Source: Sphingopyxis sp. PET50 (GTDB lineage Bacteria; Pseudomonadota; Alphaproteobacteria; Sphingomonadales; Sphingomonadaceae). Taken from it: 64,000 nt of DNA. Under the pieces are notes generated by a model. The model worked only from the letters and a program-made list of their open reading frames with translations. It was not told the DNA's origin and did no database searches. The stretch's first letter is position 1, and every line of letters starts with the position of its first letter. Shown piece after piece: positions 17,634-26,445 of this stretch. The position numbers and the translations under genes were made by a program. The stretch lies in assembly GCF_025244705.1 (NCBI RefSeq), contig NZ_CP104207.1, forward strand, positions 2,418,001 through 2,482,000, given 5' to 3'.

Positions 17634-18782
17634 GTGCGCCTGACCGACTGCCACAATATCGACGATTTCCGCGCGCTGGCGAAGCGGCGCCTGCCCTGGC
17701 CCGTATTCGACTATATCGACGGCGCCGCCGACGACGAGGTCACGCGCCGCCGCAACCGCGAAGCCTTCGACGATTGCGACCTCGTCCCGCGCGTGCTTGC
17801 CGGGGTCCAGACCGTCGACATGCGCACCACCCTGTTCGGGCGCGAGATCGCGATGCCGCTGTTCCTCTCGCCGACCGCGCTCCAGCGCCTGTTCCACTGG
17901 CAGGGCGAACGCGCCGTGCTGCGCGCCGCGGCGAAGGCCGGCACCGTCGCGGGCATATCGAGCCTCGCGACGGTCGGTCTTGCCGAGGCGGGCGCGCTTA
18001 CCGACGGCCCCAAGCTGTTCCAGCTCTATGTCCACCATGACGAAGGTCTCAACCAGGCGATGCTAGAGGCCGCGCGCGCCGCGAAATTCGACGCGGTCGC
18101 GCTCACCGTCGACACGATCGTCGGGGGAAATCGCGAACGCTGCCTGCGCTCGGGCTTCACCTCGCCGCCGCGCTTCGCACCGGGCAACATGCTGAGCTAT
18201 GCGATCAAGCCCGGCTGGGGGCTGAACTATGTTCTGCGCGAGAAATTCAGCCTGCCCAACCTCGCGACGCATGTCTCCGAAGGGTCGAGCGTGCCCAAAT
18301 CGGTCGCCGAATATTTCACCTCGATGCTCGACCAGAGCCTCGACTGGAAACGCGCCGAGGCGATCCGCAAGCAATGGAACGGCCCCTTCTGCCTCAAGGG
18401 CATCGTCGCGGTCGAGGATGCCCGCCGCGCGGTCGATATCGGCGCGACTGCGATCATGGTGTCGAACCATGGCGGGCGCCAGCTCGACGGCAGCCGCTCC
18501 GCCTTCGACGCGCTGGCCGAGATCGTCGACGCGGTCGGCGACAAGGTGGAGGTGATCTGCGACGGCGGCATTACCCGCGGCACCCATGTGCTGAAGGCGC
18601 TGTCGGTCGGCGCCAAAGCCTGTTCGGGCGGCCGCCTCTACCTCTACGCCCTCGCCGCGGCGGGCGAGGACGGCGTCACCCGCGCGATTGCGCTGCTCCG
18701 CACCGAAATCGAGCGCGGGATGAAGCTGATGGGGGCGAGGAGCCTAGCCGACCTCGGCCCCGGCAATCTGCGCTGGCGTTAA
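17634..18782 (+). CDS. lldD: FMN-dependent alpha-hydroxy-acid dehydrogenase (L-lactate dehydrogenase type)
   Basis: This 382-residue TIM-barrel flavoprotein oxidises an L-2-hydroxy acid, probably L-lactate, passing electrons to the respiratory chain. The family signature with catalytic His and Arg is SNHGGRQLDGS (about residue 275). DYIDGAADDE at the N-terminus, LTVDTIVGGNRER, the FMN lysine in PFCLKGIV and CDGGITRGTHVLKAL are all present. The start is GTG at 17634. Substrate specificity (lactate, mandelate or glycolate) is not settled by sequence alone. Confidence 0.85.
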   Translation: MRLTDCHNIDDFRALAKRRLPWPVFDYIDGAADDEVTRRRNREAFDDCDLVPRVLAGVQTVDMRTTLFGREIAMPLFLSPTALQRLFHWQGERAVLRAAAKAGTVAGISSLATVGLAEAGALTDGPKLFQLYVHHDEGLNQAMLEAARAAKFDAVALTVDTIVGGNRERCLRSGFTSPPRFAPGNMLSYAIKPGWGLNYVLREKFSLPNLATHVSEGSSVPKSVAEYFTSMLDQSLDWKRAEAIRKQWNGPFCLKGIVAVEDARRAVDIGATAIMVSNHGGRQLDGSRSAFDALAEIVDAVGDKVEVICDGGITRGTHVLKALSVGAKACSGGRLYLYALAAAGEDGVTRAIALLRTEIERGMKLMGARSLADLGPGNLRWR

Positions 18783-18791
18783 AAATCGACG

Positions 18792-18872
18792 TGCCCCTGC
18801 GAAGGCAGGGGCCCATCTCCGGACGGTGCCAGGGTGAACCCGCAGGAGATGGGTCCCCGCCTTCGCGGGGAC
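18792..18872. repeat. Family E hairpin repeat
   Basis: GGGCCCATCTCC and GGAGATGGGTCC are inverted, each adjoined by a CCTGCGAAGGCAGG or CCCGCCTTCGCGGGG hairpin. It lies between convergent lldD and creD and may terminate both. Confidence 0.75.
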
Positions 18873-18882
18873 ACGCTCGCTT

Positions 18883-20364
18883 TTATACCGCCGTCCCCTC
18901 CGCCTTCTTGCCCACGCCGCCCCAATCGACATTGCGCGTCATGTACATCACGCCCGCGAGCGCGAAGAACATCAGCACCGACCCGATCAGCAGCGAATAG
19001 GCCTCCAGGTTGAGCAGCACATAGAGCAGCGCGTAAAGCCCGACGAGCATCGCCGCGAGGAAACGCGCGCGCTTCCAGCTCTTGAGCACCGCCGCGCTGT
19101 ACGCCGCGAGCAGCCCGATGATCGCGCCCGCCGCCAGCAGATAGGCAAAGAAGAAACCGATCACCTCGGCAAAGGCGAGCAGCAGCACGAAGAACAGGAC
19201 CAGCGCCACCCCGGTCAGCAGATATTCCGCCGCCGCGACCCGCGCGCCCGCGATGATGTCGAACATCAGGAAGGCGACGAAGGTGAAGGCGATGAACAGG
19301 AAGCCATATTTGATGCTGCGGTCGACCTGGCTGTAAAGGTCGACCGGTTCGATCAGGCTGATCGCGATCGCTTTCGCGACGCCGCCCGCCGCCTCGCCCG
19401 TACCGTCGGCCGCGGCCGCCGCCTCGACGGCGACGGGTTCCAGATAGTCGCGCCCGCCGCCGTACCTGACCTGCGGCGGCGACAGGTCACCGGTCAGTAC
19501 CTGCGCCTGCCCCAGCGCCAGATTGGGGATGGCATAGGTCGCGGTGAAACCGCTTCCCGTCACGCTGCGCGTCGCGGGCAGGAAATCGCCGCCGAAGCTG
19601 GGGTTCGGCCAGCTCGATTTGACCGTCCAGCGCGTATCGACGCCGCGCGGGACCAGCTTGAAATCGCCGAGTCCGCGCACGCCGATCCGGTAATCGACCT
19701 TCATCGGCGCGCCGCCGGTCCAGTCGACGAAGGCGAAGGTCCCCGAATTGCCGGTCGAGAGCAGTCCCTTGCCCGGCTGCAGCGGCACCGCGGTCCCGTT
19801 CACCGCCAGGCTGTTGCCGTCGATGAGCCCGCGCGCGTCGCTGATCCCCAGCCGCACCTCGGCGCGGTCGAGCAGCAAGGCCTCGCGCGCGACACCATAG
19901 CGCGCGATGTCGGCGGGCAGCACGAATTCGGCGCTTCCCGCGATCTGGCTTTCATAGACGACGGTCTCGTAAATCGCCTTCTTGCGCTTTTCGGGCTTGA
20001 TGACGACATCGGCCTTGTTCGCCTGCGGCGAGAGATAGAGGTTGCGGATGGTCTCGACCGTCCGCGTGACGTCGCGGCCATTCTCGGTCACCGTCTGCTG
20101 CTCGGTCGCGCGATAGGGGATGACGATCACCGGCCCGGCGATCGTCTGTTGCCCACCCCAGCCCTGCCCGATCGACGCCTGCGCGGTCTCCGCCTGCTGC
20201 TGCCGGTCCCAGAGCAGGCCATAGACCATCAGCAGCGGCACCATCAGCGCGACGGCAATGAACACCGCGATGATCAGCTTCACCCCCGGCGAGCGTTCGC
20301 CTTTCTCGCGGGACGGGGCCGGACGGGGCGACGGGGTGGGAGGAACGGACGCAGCATCGCTCAT
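18883..20364 (-). CDS. creD: CreD-family inner-membrane protein
   Basis: This 493-residue protein has one N-terminal TM (VKLIIAVFIAVALMVPLLMVYGLL), a large periplasmic domain (IGQGWGGQQTIAGPVIVIPY is the typical CreD opening) and five or so C-terminal TMs (YGFLFIAFTFVAFLMFDI). CreD is known from the E. coli CreBC regulon and affects envelope and beta-lactam responses. No creB/creC partners are visible here. The start at 20364 follows GAGGAGTCCCCC. The C-terminus is short and charged. Confidence 0.88.
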   Translation of the reverse strand: MSDAASVPPTPSPRPAPSREKGERSPGVKLIIAVFIAVALMVPLLMVYGLLWDRQQQAETAQASIGQGWGGQQTIAGPVIVIPYRATEQQTVTENGRDVTRTVETIRNLYLSPQANKADVVIKPEKRKKAIYETVVYESQIAGSAEFVLPADIARYGVAREALLLDRAEVRLGISDARGLIDGNSLAVNGTAVPLQPGKGLLSTGNSGTFAFVDWTGGAPMKVDYRIGVRGLGDFKLVPRGVDTRWTVKSSWPNPSFGGDFLPATRSVTGSGFTATYAIPNLALGQAQVLTGDLSPPQVRYGGGRDYLEPVAVEAAAAADGTGEAAGGVAKAIAISLIEPVDLYSQVDRSIKYGFLFIAFTFVAFLMFDIIAGARVAAAEYLLTGVALVLFFVLLLAFAEVIGFFFAYLLAAGAIIGLLAAYSAAVLKSWKRARFLAAMLVGLYALLYVLLNLEAYSLLIGSVLMFFALAGVMYMTRNVDWGGVGKKAEGTAV

Positions 20365-20499
20365 GGGGGACTCCTCGCTCAATTCGTCGATAGAAATAAA
20401 CGGTTCGTCGATGCCGTCAAGCGACTTGCGATGTGTCGCAGGGATGCTATCGGTGCTGTGGTAGGATCGCAGCGCAGGGGGCAGAAGGTTGCGACAGCC

Positions 20500-22063
20500 A
20501 TGACGGCGCAGCGGACGGACGCATCGGCCGAGCGTCCCTACGACATCTTCATCAGCTACAGCCGCGTCGATGCCGACAAGGCGATGCAGCTGCGCGACCT
20601 GCTGCTCGCGCGCGGCCATCATGTGTTCTTCGATGCCGAGGGCATCGATGCGGGCGCCGAATTTCCCGACGTCATCGACCACGCGGTCAAGGGCGCCAAG
20701 GTCGTGCTCGGATGCTGGACCCCCGCCGCGATCCAGCGCCGCTGGGTCCGCATCGAAAGCCGCATCGGGCTCGACCGCGGCTCGCTCGTCGCCATCGCGC
20801 TCGAAAAGATGGACCTCGAGGCGCTGCCCGCCGAATTCTACAACGTCAACGTCCTCGACATGTCGGGGTTCGACGGCGGCGCGGAGAATGCGGCGTGGCA
20901 GCGCGTCCTCGCCGCGATCGACCGCCGTCTCAGGAAGACCGGCGCCGCGGCCACCGCGGACGACATCCGCCCCGCCGGTCCGCAGAAGCGCCGCCTCTCG
21001 CCGCTCGCGCTCGGCGGCGCGGCGGCGCTCGCGGTCGCGGCGATCGGCGGCGGCGGCTGGTATTATGCGAACAGCGCCCCCGCCTTCGACGAGGCCGCGG
21101 TCGCCGCCGGCTTCGACAAGACGGTCAGGACCACCGAACCGGTGATGGCCAACGCGCTCGTCAGCGCCCTGAACGACGCCGAGACCACGAACAACGGCAA
21201 GATCTTCTGGGCGCTGGCGCAGCTGATCGCGGTCGAAAAGTCGCCGAACGCCGAAGAACTGCAGCGCTTCGAGGCCGCGGTCGCGAAATTTCTCGGCAGC
21301 CCCTGCCATTGCGTCGTCGTCGAGGGCGCGCCCTTCACCATCGTCTCGACCTGGACGCTCACCGCCTATGGCGTGATGGACCGCACGCCCCCGGCGCCGG
21401 TGGTCGAGGCGCTGCTTGCCGCGCAGAATCGCGAAGGCTGGTGGTCGAGCGCGATGGACGCCGCCGACCGCCCCGACAATGCCGCGACCTATATCACCGC
21501 GCTGTCGGTCATCGCGCTGCGCGACATCGACCCGGTGCTGAAGGGCGACCCGGCGTTGCAGGCGAAGGTCAGGGCGGCGCGCGCCCGCGCGGTCGGATGG
21601 CTCAAGAAACGGCGCCCGCGCCCCGGGGTCAACTGGTCGGACTATCCCGACAACAGCCTGCGCACCGAAGCGCCGTCGGTATCGGCGATGGCGACGGTCG
21701 CGCTGCTGCCCGAGGTCGGCGAGGCCGAGGCGAAGGAGATCGCCGAAATCTATGTCGCGGGCATCGACAGGCTGTCGCCGGTCGATCAGAATATCTCGAA
21801 CGACGTCAACGTTATCCGTGCCGGCGGCGACACCTATGTCGACACCTATCGCCACGTCCCCTTCGGCTGGGAGGTCTATGCGCTGGGCAAGGCCTGGCCG
21901 CTGCTCGGCGGCGAGCCGGCCGGCAAAGGCCGCGGGTCTGCTGAACCAGGCCCGGACCGTCAGCCTGTCCGACCCCAAGCTCGCGCGGCAGGACTGGATG
22001 CTGGCCGAACAATTCCTCGGCCTGCGCGGCGCGCGCGATGCGCTGATGGCGGCGAAGCGATAG
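20500..22063 (+). CDS. TIR-domain membrane protein with C-terminal alpha/alpha-toroid-like domain (one inserted base)
   Basis: Residues 8-140 are a TIR domain: YDIFISYSRVDADKAM, HHVFFDAEGIDAG and RRWVRIESRIGLD, where the Glu of W-x-x-x-E matches the catalytic Glu of NAD-cleaving TIRs. A single TM (LGGAAALAVAAIGGGGWYYA) follows at about 168-190. The roughly 320 residues after it contain NREGWWSSAMDAADRPDNAATYITA and further Trp-rich helical repeats that resemble squalene-cyclase-like toroids (a weak, pattern-only guess). The frame breaks near 21925, where AAA should be AA, directly after two overlapping GCCGGC sites. Repaired, it ends LGLRGARDALMAAKR. Function is unknown; signalling or defence is possible. 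Confidence 0.7.
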
Positions 22064-22101
22064 CCTCGTGACGAATGAGGCGAAGGTCCGCCCGAATCCC
22101 G

Positions 22102-22385
22102 CCGCAAAAAGAAGGCGATTATGTCCTTTGCAAACACGCCCGGTGAACAGGCGGTATTGGGCGGGAGCGGACATTGGAATAGATCAGGCCCTCCCCTTCA
22201 GGGGAGGGCAGCGAGACTTACGAACTTGTTCGTTAGTCGCAGCGGGTGGGGTCCATCGGCCTCGCGCAAGGCCGATGGACCCCACCCCAACCCCTCCCCT
22301 GAAGGGGAGGGGCTTCATGTCCGCCTTCCACCCCGATCCCGACAGGCCGCTTGGGTTTGCAAAAGACATAATCGCCAAAAAGAAA
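22102..22385. repeat. Family B composite repeat, copy 2 (fills the gap 22064-22430)
   Basis: The left end GCGATTATGTCCTTTGCAAAC matches copy 1 and the right end is CACCCCGATCCCGACAGGCC then TTGGGTTTGCAAAAGACATAAT. Nested inside at 22189-22314 is a full family A element nearly identical to those at 12600 and 13674. Copy 1 carries a different inner block, so the outer shell and the insert vary independently. No gene is seen here. Confidence 0.85.
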
Positions 22386-22430
22386 AGGCTGGCAAAGGCC
22401 TAGCCCTTTCCGTCGCGAGTGAAGATAAAG

Positions 22431-22460
22431 GGAGGCGGCCTCCCCCCAGAGGCCGCCTCC
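22431..22460 (-). terminator. Hairpin 3' of the first TorF gene
   Basis: GGAGGCGGCCTC and GAGGCCGCCTCC form a perfect 12-bp stem with a 6-nt loop, 10 bp beyond the stop codon of the minus-strand porin gene. On that strand it is followed by a modest T-rich stretch (CTTTATCTT). Confidence 0.65.
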
Positions 22461-22470
22461 GGGCCCGGCG

Positions 22471-23202
22471 TCAGAAAGACGCGCCGAGCGAGAAGATCAC
22501 CGCACCGTCGGCGCCCACGGCTTCCTTGAAGCCGCCGAACTTGGGCGCGTCGGTGTTGACGTAGGCGACGCCGAGCGTCAGCATCTTGTAGCTGAAGTCG
22601 ACGCCGACCGAATAGTCGAACACTTCGCCGTCGAGACCGCCGAGGAAGCTGTCGCTCTTGGCATAGCCGACATGGCCCTTCAGCGTGACCGGCGTGTCGG
22701 GAATCGCGACCCCGATATCGCCGGCGAGATAGACACCGCTCGCGTCGCCGAGCGAATCCTGTCCGCCCGGCGCCCAGGCGACGAGGCCCTTGATCGAGGC
22801 CGGACCGACATCCCCCGACAGCGAGAAATAGGGTTCGATGACCGAGCTGTTCGACGTGCCGGGATAGAGATAGAGGGTCGCGCCGATATCGGCGGTCAGC
22901 CCCGAGGTGACTTCGGTGGAATAGCCGGCGAAAACGTCGATCTCGGTGCCGTTGGCGAAGCCGATGCTCGAACCCCAGGTGCCGATGTAGAAGCCGACGT
23001 CGTGCGACAGCGTGATGCCGCCCTGGATCGCGGCCTCCTCGTTCGACTGGCTGAAGCCGCGGAAACGATAGTCGCTGACGACGGTGGCGCTACCCGAAAT
23101 GGTGATGCCGTCGCTGTCTTCTTCTTCCTCGGCATAGGCAGTCGAGGGAACCGCAACGGCGGCGAGAAGCATGCCCAGGCATGCGCGGGAGAGTTTCTTC
23201 AT
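22471..23202 (-). CDS. TorF-family putative outer-membrane porin
   Basis: The protein is 243 residues with a signal peptide (LGMLLAAVAVPSTAYAEE). The mature part begins [22 protein letters not shown], the hallmark of the TorF/Gcw_chp family of small outer-membrane beta-barrels, with alternating beta-strand pattern and terminal Phe (FSLGASF) for BAM recognition. The cargo is unknown. It is a paralogue of the next gene downstream (23422-24150). Confidence 0.85.
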   Translation of the reverse strand: MKKLSRACLGMLLAAVAVPSTAYAEEEEDSDGITISGSATVVSDYRFRGFSQSNEEAAIQGGITLSHDVGFYIGTWGSSIGFANGTEIDVFAGYSTEVTSGLTADIGATLYLYPGTSNSSVIEPYFSLSGDVGPASIKGLVAWAPGGQDSLGDASGVYLAGDIGVAIPDTPVTLKGHVGYAKSDSFLGGLDGEVFDYSVGVDFSYKMLTLGVAYVNTDAPKFGGFKEAVGADGAVIFSLGASF

Positions 23203-23421
23203 GGACAGATCCCCAAATGGAAAAACGGATCGTCCCTGCCTGCTGCGTGACAGCCAGCCTCTATGTCGGGCCAGTCCGGTCATGCGTGCGTCTCTTTTGG
23301 CGAAGTTGCTGCGCCGCACAATCGAAAAAGTTGCGGCGCCTGTCTTAAAAAGGGCCGCTGTGACAATTTTGCAACAATTACCTTACGCTATAGCGGTTTC
23401 AGATGAAACAAAATTGCGCGG

Positions 23422-24150
23422 TCAGAAGGCAAATCCCAGCGACGCGACGACGGTCGCGTCATAGCGCCGGTCGATCGCCTTCACGCCGGTCTTGCGCACA
23501 CCGGTATCGACATATTTCAGCCCCAGCGTGAACCGGTCGAAGGTCGCGGTCGCCCCCAGCGACCAGTCGCGATAATCGCCCCCCGGCGCCAGCGCGCCGT
23601 CGCTGTGTCCGATGCTCGCATTCAGCGTCACCGGGGTGTTCGGGATTCCCGACGACAAGCCGAGCCTGAGATAGAGATTGTCGGAATCGCCGAGCGCCGC
23701 CTGGTTCCATGCATAGGCGACCGTGCCCGTCGCCTCGACCGGCCCCAGCATATAGGACAGGCGCAGCGTTCCCTCGCCATAATCGCTCGGCCCGAATGCG
23801 CCGTCGCCATCGGGATACCAATAATAGGTCAGCCCGGCGTCGAGCCGCACCCCCGGCGCGATCCCGGTCTCGTATCCGCCATAAAGGTCGACCTCGACAT
23901 CGTCGGCGGCCGCGCCCGCGTCGATATTCGAACCCCAGGCGCCGAGGTAGAAGCCGCTGTCGTGGCTGACCGTGATCGCCGGCTGCACCGCGACATCCTT
24001 GTCCGACAGCGAGAGGCCGCGAAAGCGATAATCCGACACCAGGTCGATCCCGCCCGACACGGTCAGCGAACCCGAAGGTGGATCGGTGACGTCCTGCGCG
24101 GCGGCGGGCGCGGCGATCAGGAGCGCGGGGACGGCAAGCAGACGAAGCAT
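23422..24150 (-). CDS. TorF-family putative outer-membrane porin, paralogue
   Basis: This 242-residue protein has signal peptide [19 protein letters not shown] and mature start [22 protein letters not shown], with the C-terminal Phe (VASLGFAF). Shared motifs with its neighbour are SDYRFRG, SHDSGFY.G.WGSNI and IPNTPVTLN. The two lie 219 bp apart on the same strand, suggesting tandem duplication followed by divergence. AAGGATG stands upstream of the start. The space between the two genes is AT-richer and probably holds the promoter of the downstream copy. Confidence 0.85.
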   Translation of the reverse strand: MLRLLAVPALLIAAPAAAQDVTDPPSGSLTVSGGIDLVSDYRFRGLSLSDKDVAVQPAITVSHDSGFYLGAWGSNIDAGAAADDVEVDLYGGYETGIAPGVRLDAGLTYYWYPDGDGAFGPSDYGEGTLRLSYMLGPVEATGTVAYAWNQAALGDSDNLYLRLGLSSGIPNTPVTLNASIGHSDGALAPGGDYRDWSLGATATFDRFTLGLKYVDTGVRKTGVKAIDRRYDATVVASLGFAF

Positions 24151-24325
24151 GAAACATCCTTGGAGGTTCGGGGGACCGCGACTCTGGCCGCACCGCGCCG
24201 CAAGAGCAACCATCGCCCCTATCGTCGTCCCGGCGAAGACCGGGATGACGGACGTGAGGGTAAAACGCTTCATCCAAAGCCAATCCTGCTCTAAAGAGCG
24301 ACAAACCTCTCCCAAGGACGAACCG

Positions 24326-25477
24326 ATGAGCGATCACAACCCCGGCCTGCGCCCCTGGCGCGACATCGCGCGGCGCCAGTGCCGCCGGATCATGGTCGGC
24401 ACCGTCCCCGTCGGCGGCGACGCACCGATCACGGTGCAGACGATGACCAACACACTGACCAGCGACGCGGTCGCGACAATCGACCAGATCCGCCGCTGCG
24501 AGGAAGCGGGCGCCGACCTGATCCGCGTCTCGTGCCCCGACACCGATTCGACCGCCGCGCTCGGCAAGATCGTCCGCGCCGCGCGCGTGCCGATCATCGC
24601 CGACATCCATTTCCACTACAAGCGTGCCTTGGAAGCCGCCGATGCCGGGGCCGCGTGCCTGCGCATCAATCCGGGCAACATCGGCAGCGGCGAGCGTGTC
24701 GGCGAGGTCGTCCGCGCCGCCAAGGCGAACGGCTGCGCGATCCGCATCGGCGTCAACGCCGGCAGCCTGGAGAAGGATCTGCTCGAAAAATATGGCGAGC
24801 CCTGTCCCGAAGCGCTGACCGAAAGCGCGCTCGACCATATCAAGCTGCTGCAAGACCATGATTTCCACGACTATAAGGTCGCGGTGAAGGCGAGCGACGT
24901 CTTCCTCGCCGTCGCCGCCTATATGCAGCTCGCCGAAGCGGTCGACTGTCCCTTGCACCTCGGCATCACCGAAGCCGGCGGACTGATCGGCGGCACCGTC
25001 AAGTCGGCGCTCGGCATCGGCAATTTGCTCTGGGCGGGCATCGGCGACACGATCCGCGTCAGCCTGTCGGCCGAGCCCGAGGAAGAAGTCCGCGTCGGCT
25101 ACGAGATTCTGAAGTCGCTGGGCCTCAGAACCCGCGGCGTCCGCGTCGTCTCGTGCCCCAGCTGCGCGCGCCAGGGCTTCGACGTCATCCGCACCGTCCA
25201 GGCGCTCGAGGAGGCGCTGAGCCATATCAAGACCCCGATGTCGCTGTCGGTGCTCGGCTGCGTCGTCAACGGCCCCGGCGAGGCGCGCGAGACCGACATC
25301 GGCATCACCGGCGGCGGCAACGGCCGGCACATGGTGTACCTCTCGGGCGTCACCGACCATCATGTCCAGGACGCCGACATGATCGCGCATGTCGTCAGGC
25401 TCGTCGAAGCCAAGGCAGCCGAGATCGAGGCGGGCAGCGCGGTGAGCATGGACACGCTGCACGGCAAGGCGGCGTGA
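24326..25477 (+). CDS. ispG: 4-hydroxy-3-methylbut-2-en-1-yl diphosphate synthase
   Basis: IspG (GcpE) reduces MEcPP to HMBPP in the MEP isoprenoid pathway using a [4Fe-4S] cluster. The 383-residue protein shows the TIM-barrel opening [15 protein letters not shown], the barrel motif [14 protein letters not shown], and the C-terminal cluster cysteines in [10 protein letters not shown] and [11 protein letters not shown]. The start ATG 24326 has AAGGACG upstream. It overlaps the next small gene by GTGA, so they are coupled. Confidence 0.96.
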   Translation: MSDHNPGLRPWRDIARRQCRRIMVGTVPVGGDAPITVQTMTNTLTSDAVATIDQIRRCEEAGADLIRVSCPDTDSTAALGKIVRAARVPIIADIHFHYKRALEAADAGAACLRINPGNIGSGERVGEVVRAAKANGCAIRIGVNAGSLEKDLLEKYGEPCPEALTESALDHIKLLQDHDFHDYKVAVKASDVFLAVAAYMQLAEAVDCPLHLGITEAGGLIGGTVKSALGIGNLLWAGIGDTIRVSLSAEPEEEVRVGYEILKSLGLRTRGVRVVSCPSCARQGFDVIRTVQALEEALSHIKTPMSLSVLGCVVNGPGEARETDIGITGGGNGRHMVYLSGVTDHHVQDADMIAHVVRLVEAKAAEIEAGSAVSMDTLHGKAA

Positions 25478-25734
25478 AGGGCAAGACCGACATCGTCATC
25501 GAACCGCCGGTCGCGCGCAAGGCGGCCGCGACCGGAGCTTCGGCTACCGGCGCCGCGGCGCTCGGCGCGGGCCATGTCGCGGCGCTCGCGATCGGCGCCT
25601 TCGCGCTGGGCGCCTTCGCGGTCGGCGCGCTCGCCATCGGCCGCCTCCGCATCGGAAGGGCGCGTATCCGCAAGCTGCGCATCGACGAGCTGGAGGTGGG
25701 GAAAATTGTCCGGGTCGGGGAGAATCGGCGCTGA
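25474..25734 (+). CDS. Small hydrophobic repeat protein coupled to ispG
   Basis: This 86-residue protein starts at GTG, overlapping the ispG stop. After a polar N-terminus, it shows an imperfect five-residue periodicity ([25 protein letters not shown]) that turns basic towards the C-terminus ([15 protein letters not shown]). The pattern resembles short beta-helix or pentapeptide-like repeats, or a membrane hairpin with a basic tail. The family is not recognised. Its coupling to ispG is evident from the overlap, but a role in isoprenoid synthesis is only conjecture. Confidence 0.6.
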   Translation: MKGKTDIVIEPPVARKAAATGASATGAAALGAGHVAALAIGAFALGAFAVGALAIGRLRIGRARIRKLRIDELEVGKIVRVGENRR

Positions 25735-25761
25735 CACGGCTCCGGTACATTGTCGATCTTT

Positions 25762-25787
25762 AGGTCCTATGATATGAAATGGGACCT
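25762..25787. promoter_or_regulatory. Inverted-repeat operator candidate upstream of vapB
   Basis: AGGTCC and GGACCT are exact inverted half-sites with a 14-bp AT-rich centre (TATGATATGAAATG), ending 12 bp before the vapB start. Type II antitoxins with AbrB folds usually bind such sites to repress their own operon. Confidence 0.5.
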
Positions 25788-25799
25788 GAGGAGTTCGTC

Positions 25800-26060
25800 A
25801 TGACCTACCACGCCAAGCTGATCAAAGGGGGCAAGATTGTCATCCCGGCCGAATTGCGCCGTGAACTGGGGTTCAAGGACGGCGACCAGTTGGTCATCGA
25901 ACGCGACGGAAACAGTCTTGTTCTTAAAACCTCTCAACAGGTCCTGCGCGAAATCCAAGCAGAGGTCCGAAAACTGATCGGTCCCTACAAGGGGTCCTTG
26001 GTGGACGAACTCATCGCCGAACGCCGTGCGGAGGCGGCCGCCGAAGATCGCAAACCGTGA
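25800..26060 (+). CDS. vapB: AbrB/MazE-fold antitoxin (VapB-like)
   Basis: The protein is 86 residues. An N-terminal swapped-hairpin DNA-binding domain (KGGKIVIPAELRRELGFKDG, about residues 8-27) is followed by a charged helical C-terminus that would wrap the toxin. The start at 25800 is chosen for AGGAG eight bases upstream; an earlier in-frame ATG overlaps the operator. The gene overlaps vapC by GTGA. Codon use is less GC-biased than that of its neighbours, which suggests acquisition. Confidence 0.85.
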   Translation: MTYHAKLIKGGKIVIPAELRRELGFKDGDQLVIERDGNSLVLKTSQQVLREIQAEVRKLIGPYKGSLVDELIAERRAEAAAEDRKP

Positions 26061-26443
26061 CGGTCGTACTGGATGCGTCGGCCGTCCTTTCCGTCCTGTT
26101 GGCCGAGAATGGGGCGGACGTCGTGGCCGAGCATTTGTCCGCTGCCCGCTTGGGATCGGTCAATATGAGCGAAATATTGGCCAAATTGATGGAATATGGC
26201 CTGTCGATGCGCGATGCGCGGCGGCAGATCGTGCGCTTGGAACTGGGAATCCATGATTTCGATTCCGACCAAGCCGAGCGTAGCGCCCTGCTGCGACAAC
26301 CCACCAGACACCTCGGCCTTTCACTCGGCGACCGGGCATGTCTCGCATTGGGTCAGCAACTCGGTCTGCCGATCCTGACTGCCGACCGCCGAATGGCAGA
26401 GGCAAAATCCTTGCTCGAAATCGACATAAGGCTGATCCGCTGA
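26057..26443 (+). CDS. vapC: PIN-domain ribonuclease toxin (VapC-like)
   Basis: This 128-residue PIN domain protein begins VVLDASAVLSVLLAE, with the first catalytic Asp at residue 5. MSEILAKL supplies the conserved Glu and LGDRACLALG the Asp of the acidic site; the later TADRRM carries the final Asp. Such toxins cleave tRNA or rRNA when the antitoxin is degraded. It forms a translationally coupled pair with vapB. Confidence 0.88.
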   Translation: MTVVLDASAVLSVLLAENGADVVAEHLSAARLGSVNMSEILAKLMEYGLSMRDARRQIVRLELGIHDFDSDQAERSALLRQPTRHLGLSLGDRACLALGQQLGLPILTADRRMAEAKSLLEIDIRLIR

Positions 26444-26445
26444 CA

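Noticed and set aside
18883..22137. A very long minus-strand frame across creD and the TIR gene
   Set aside because: Only the part up to 20364 encodes CreD with a ribosome site; the rest is the antisense shadow of the TIR gene, low in recognisable motifs and rich in Arg/Asp/His.
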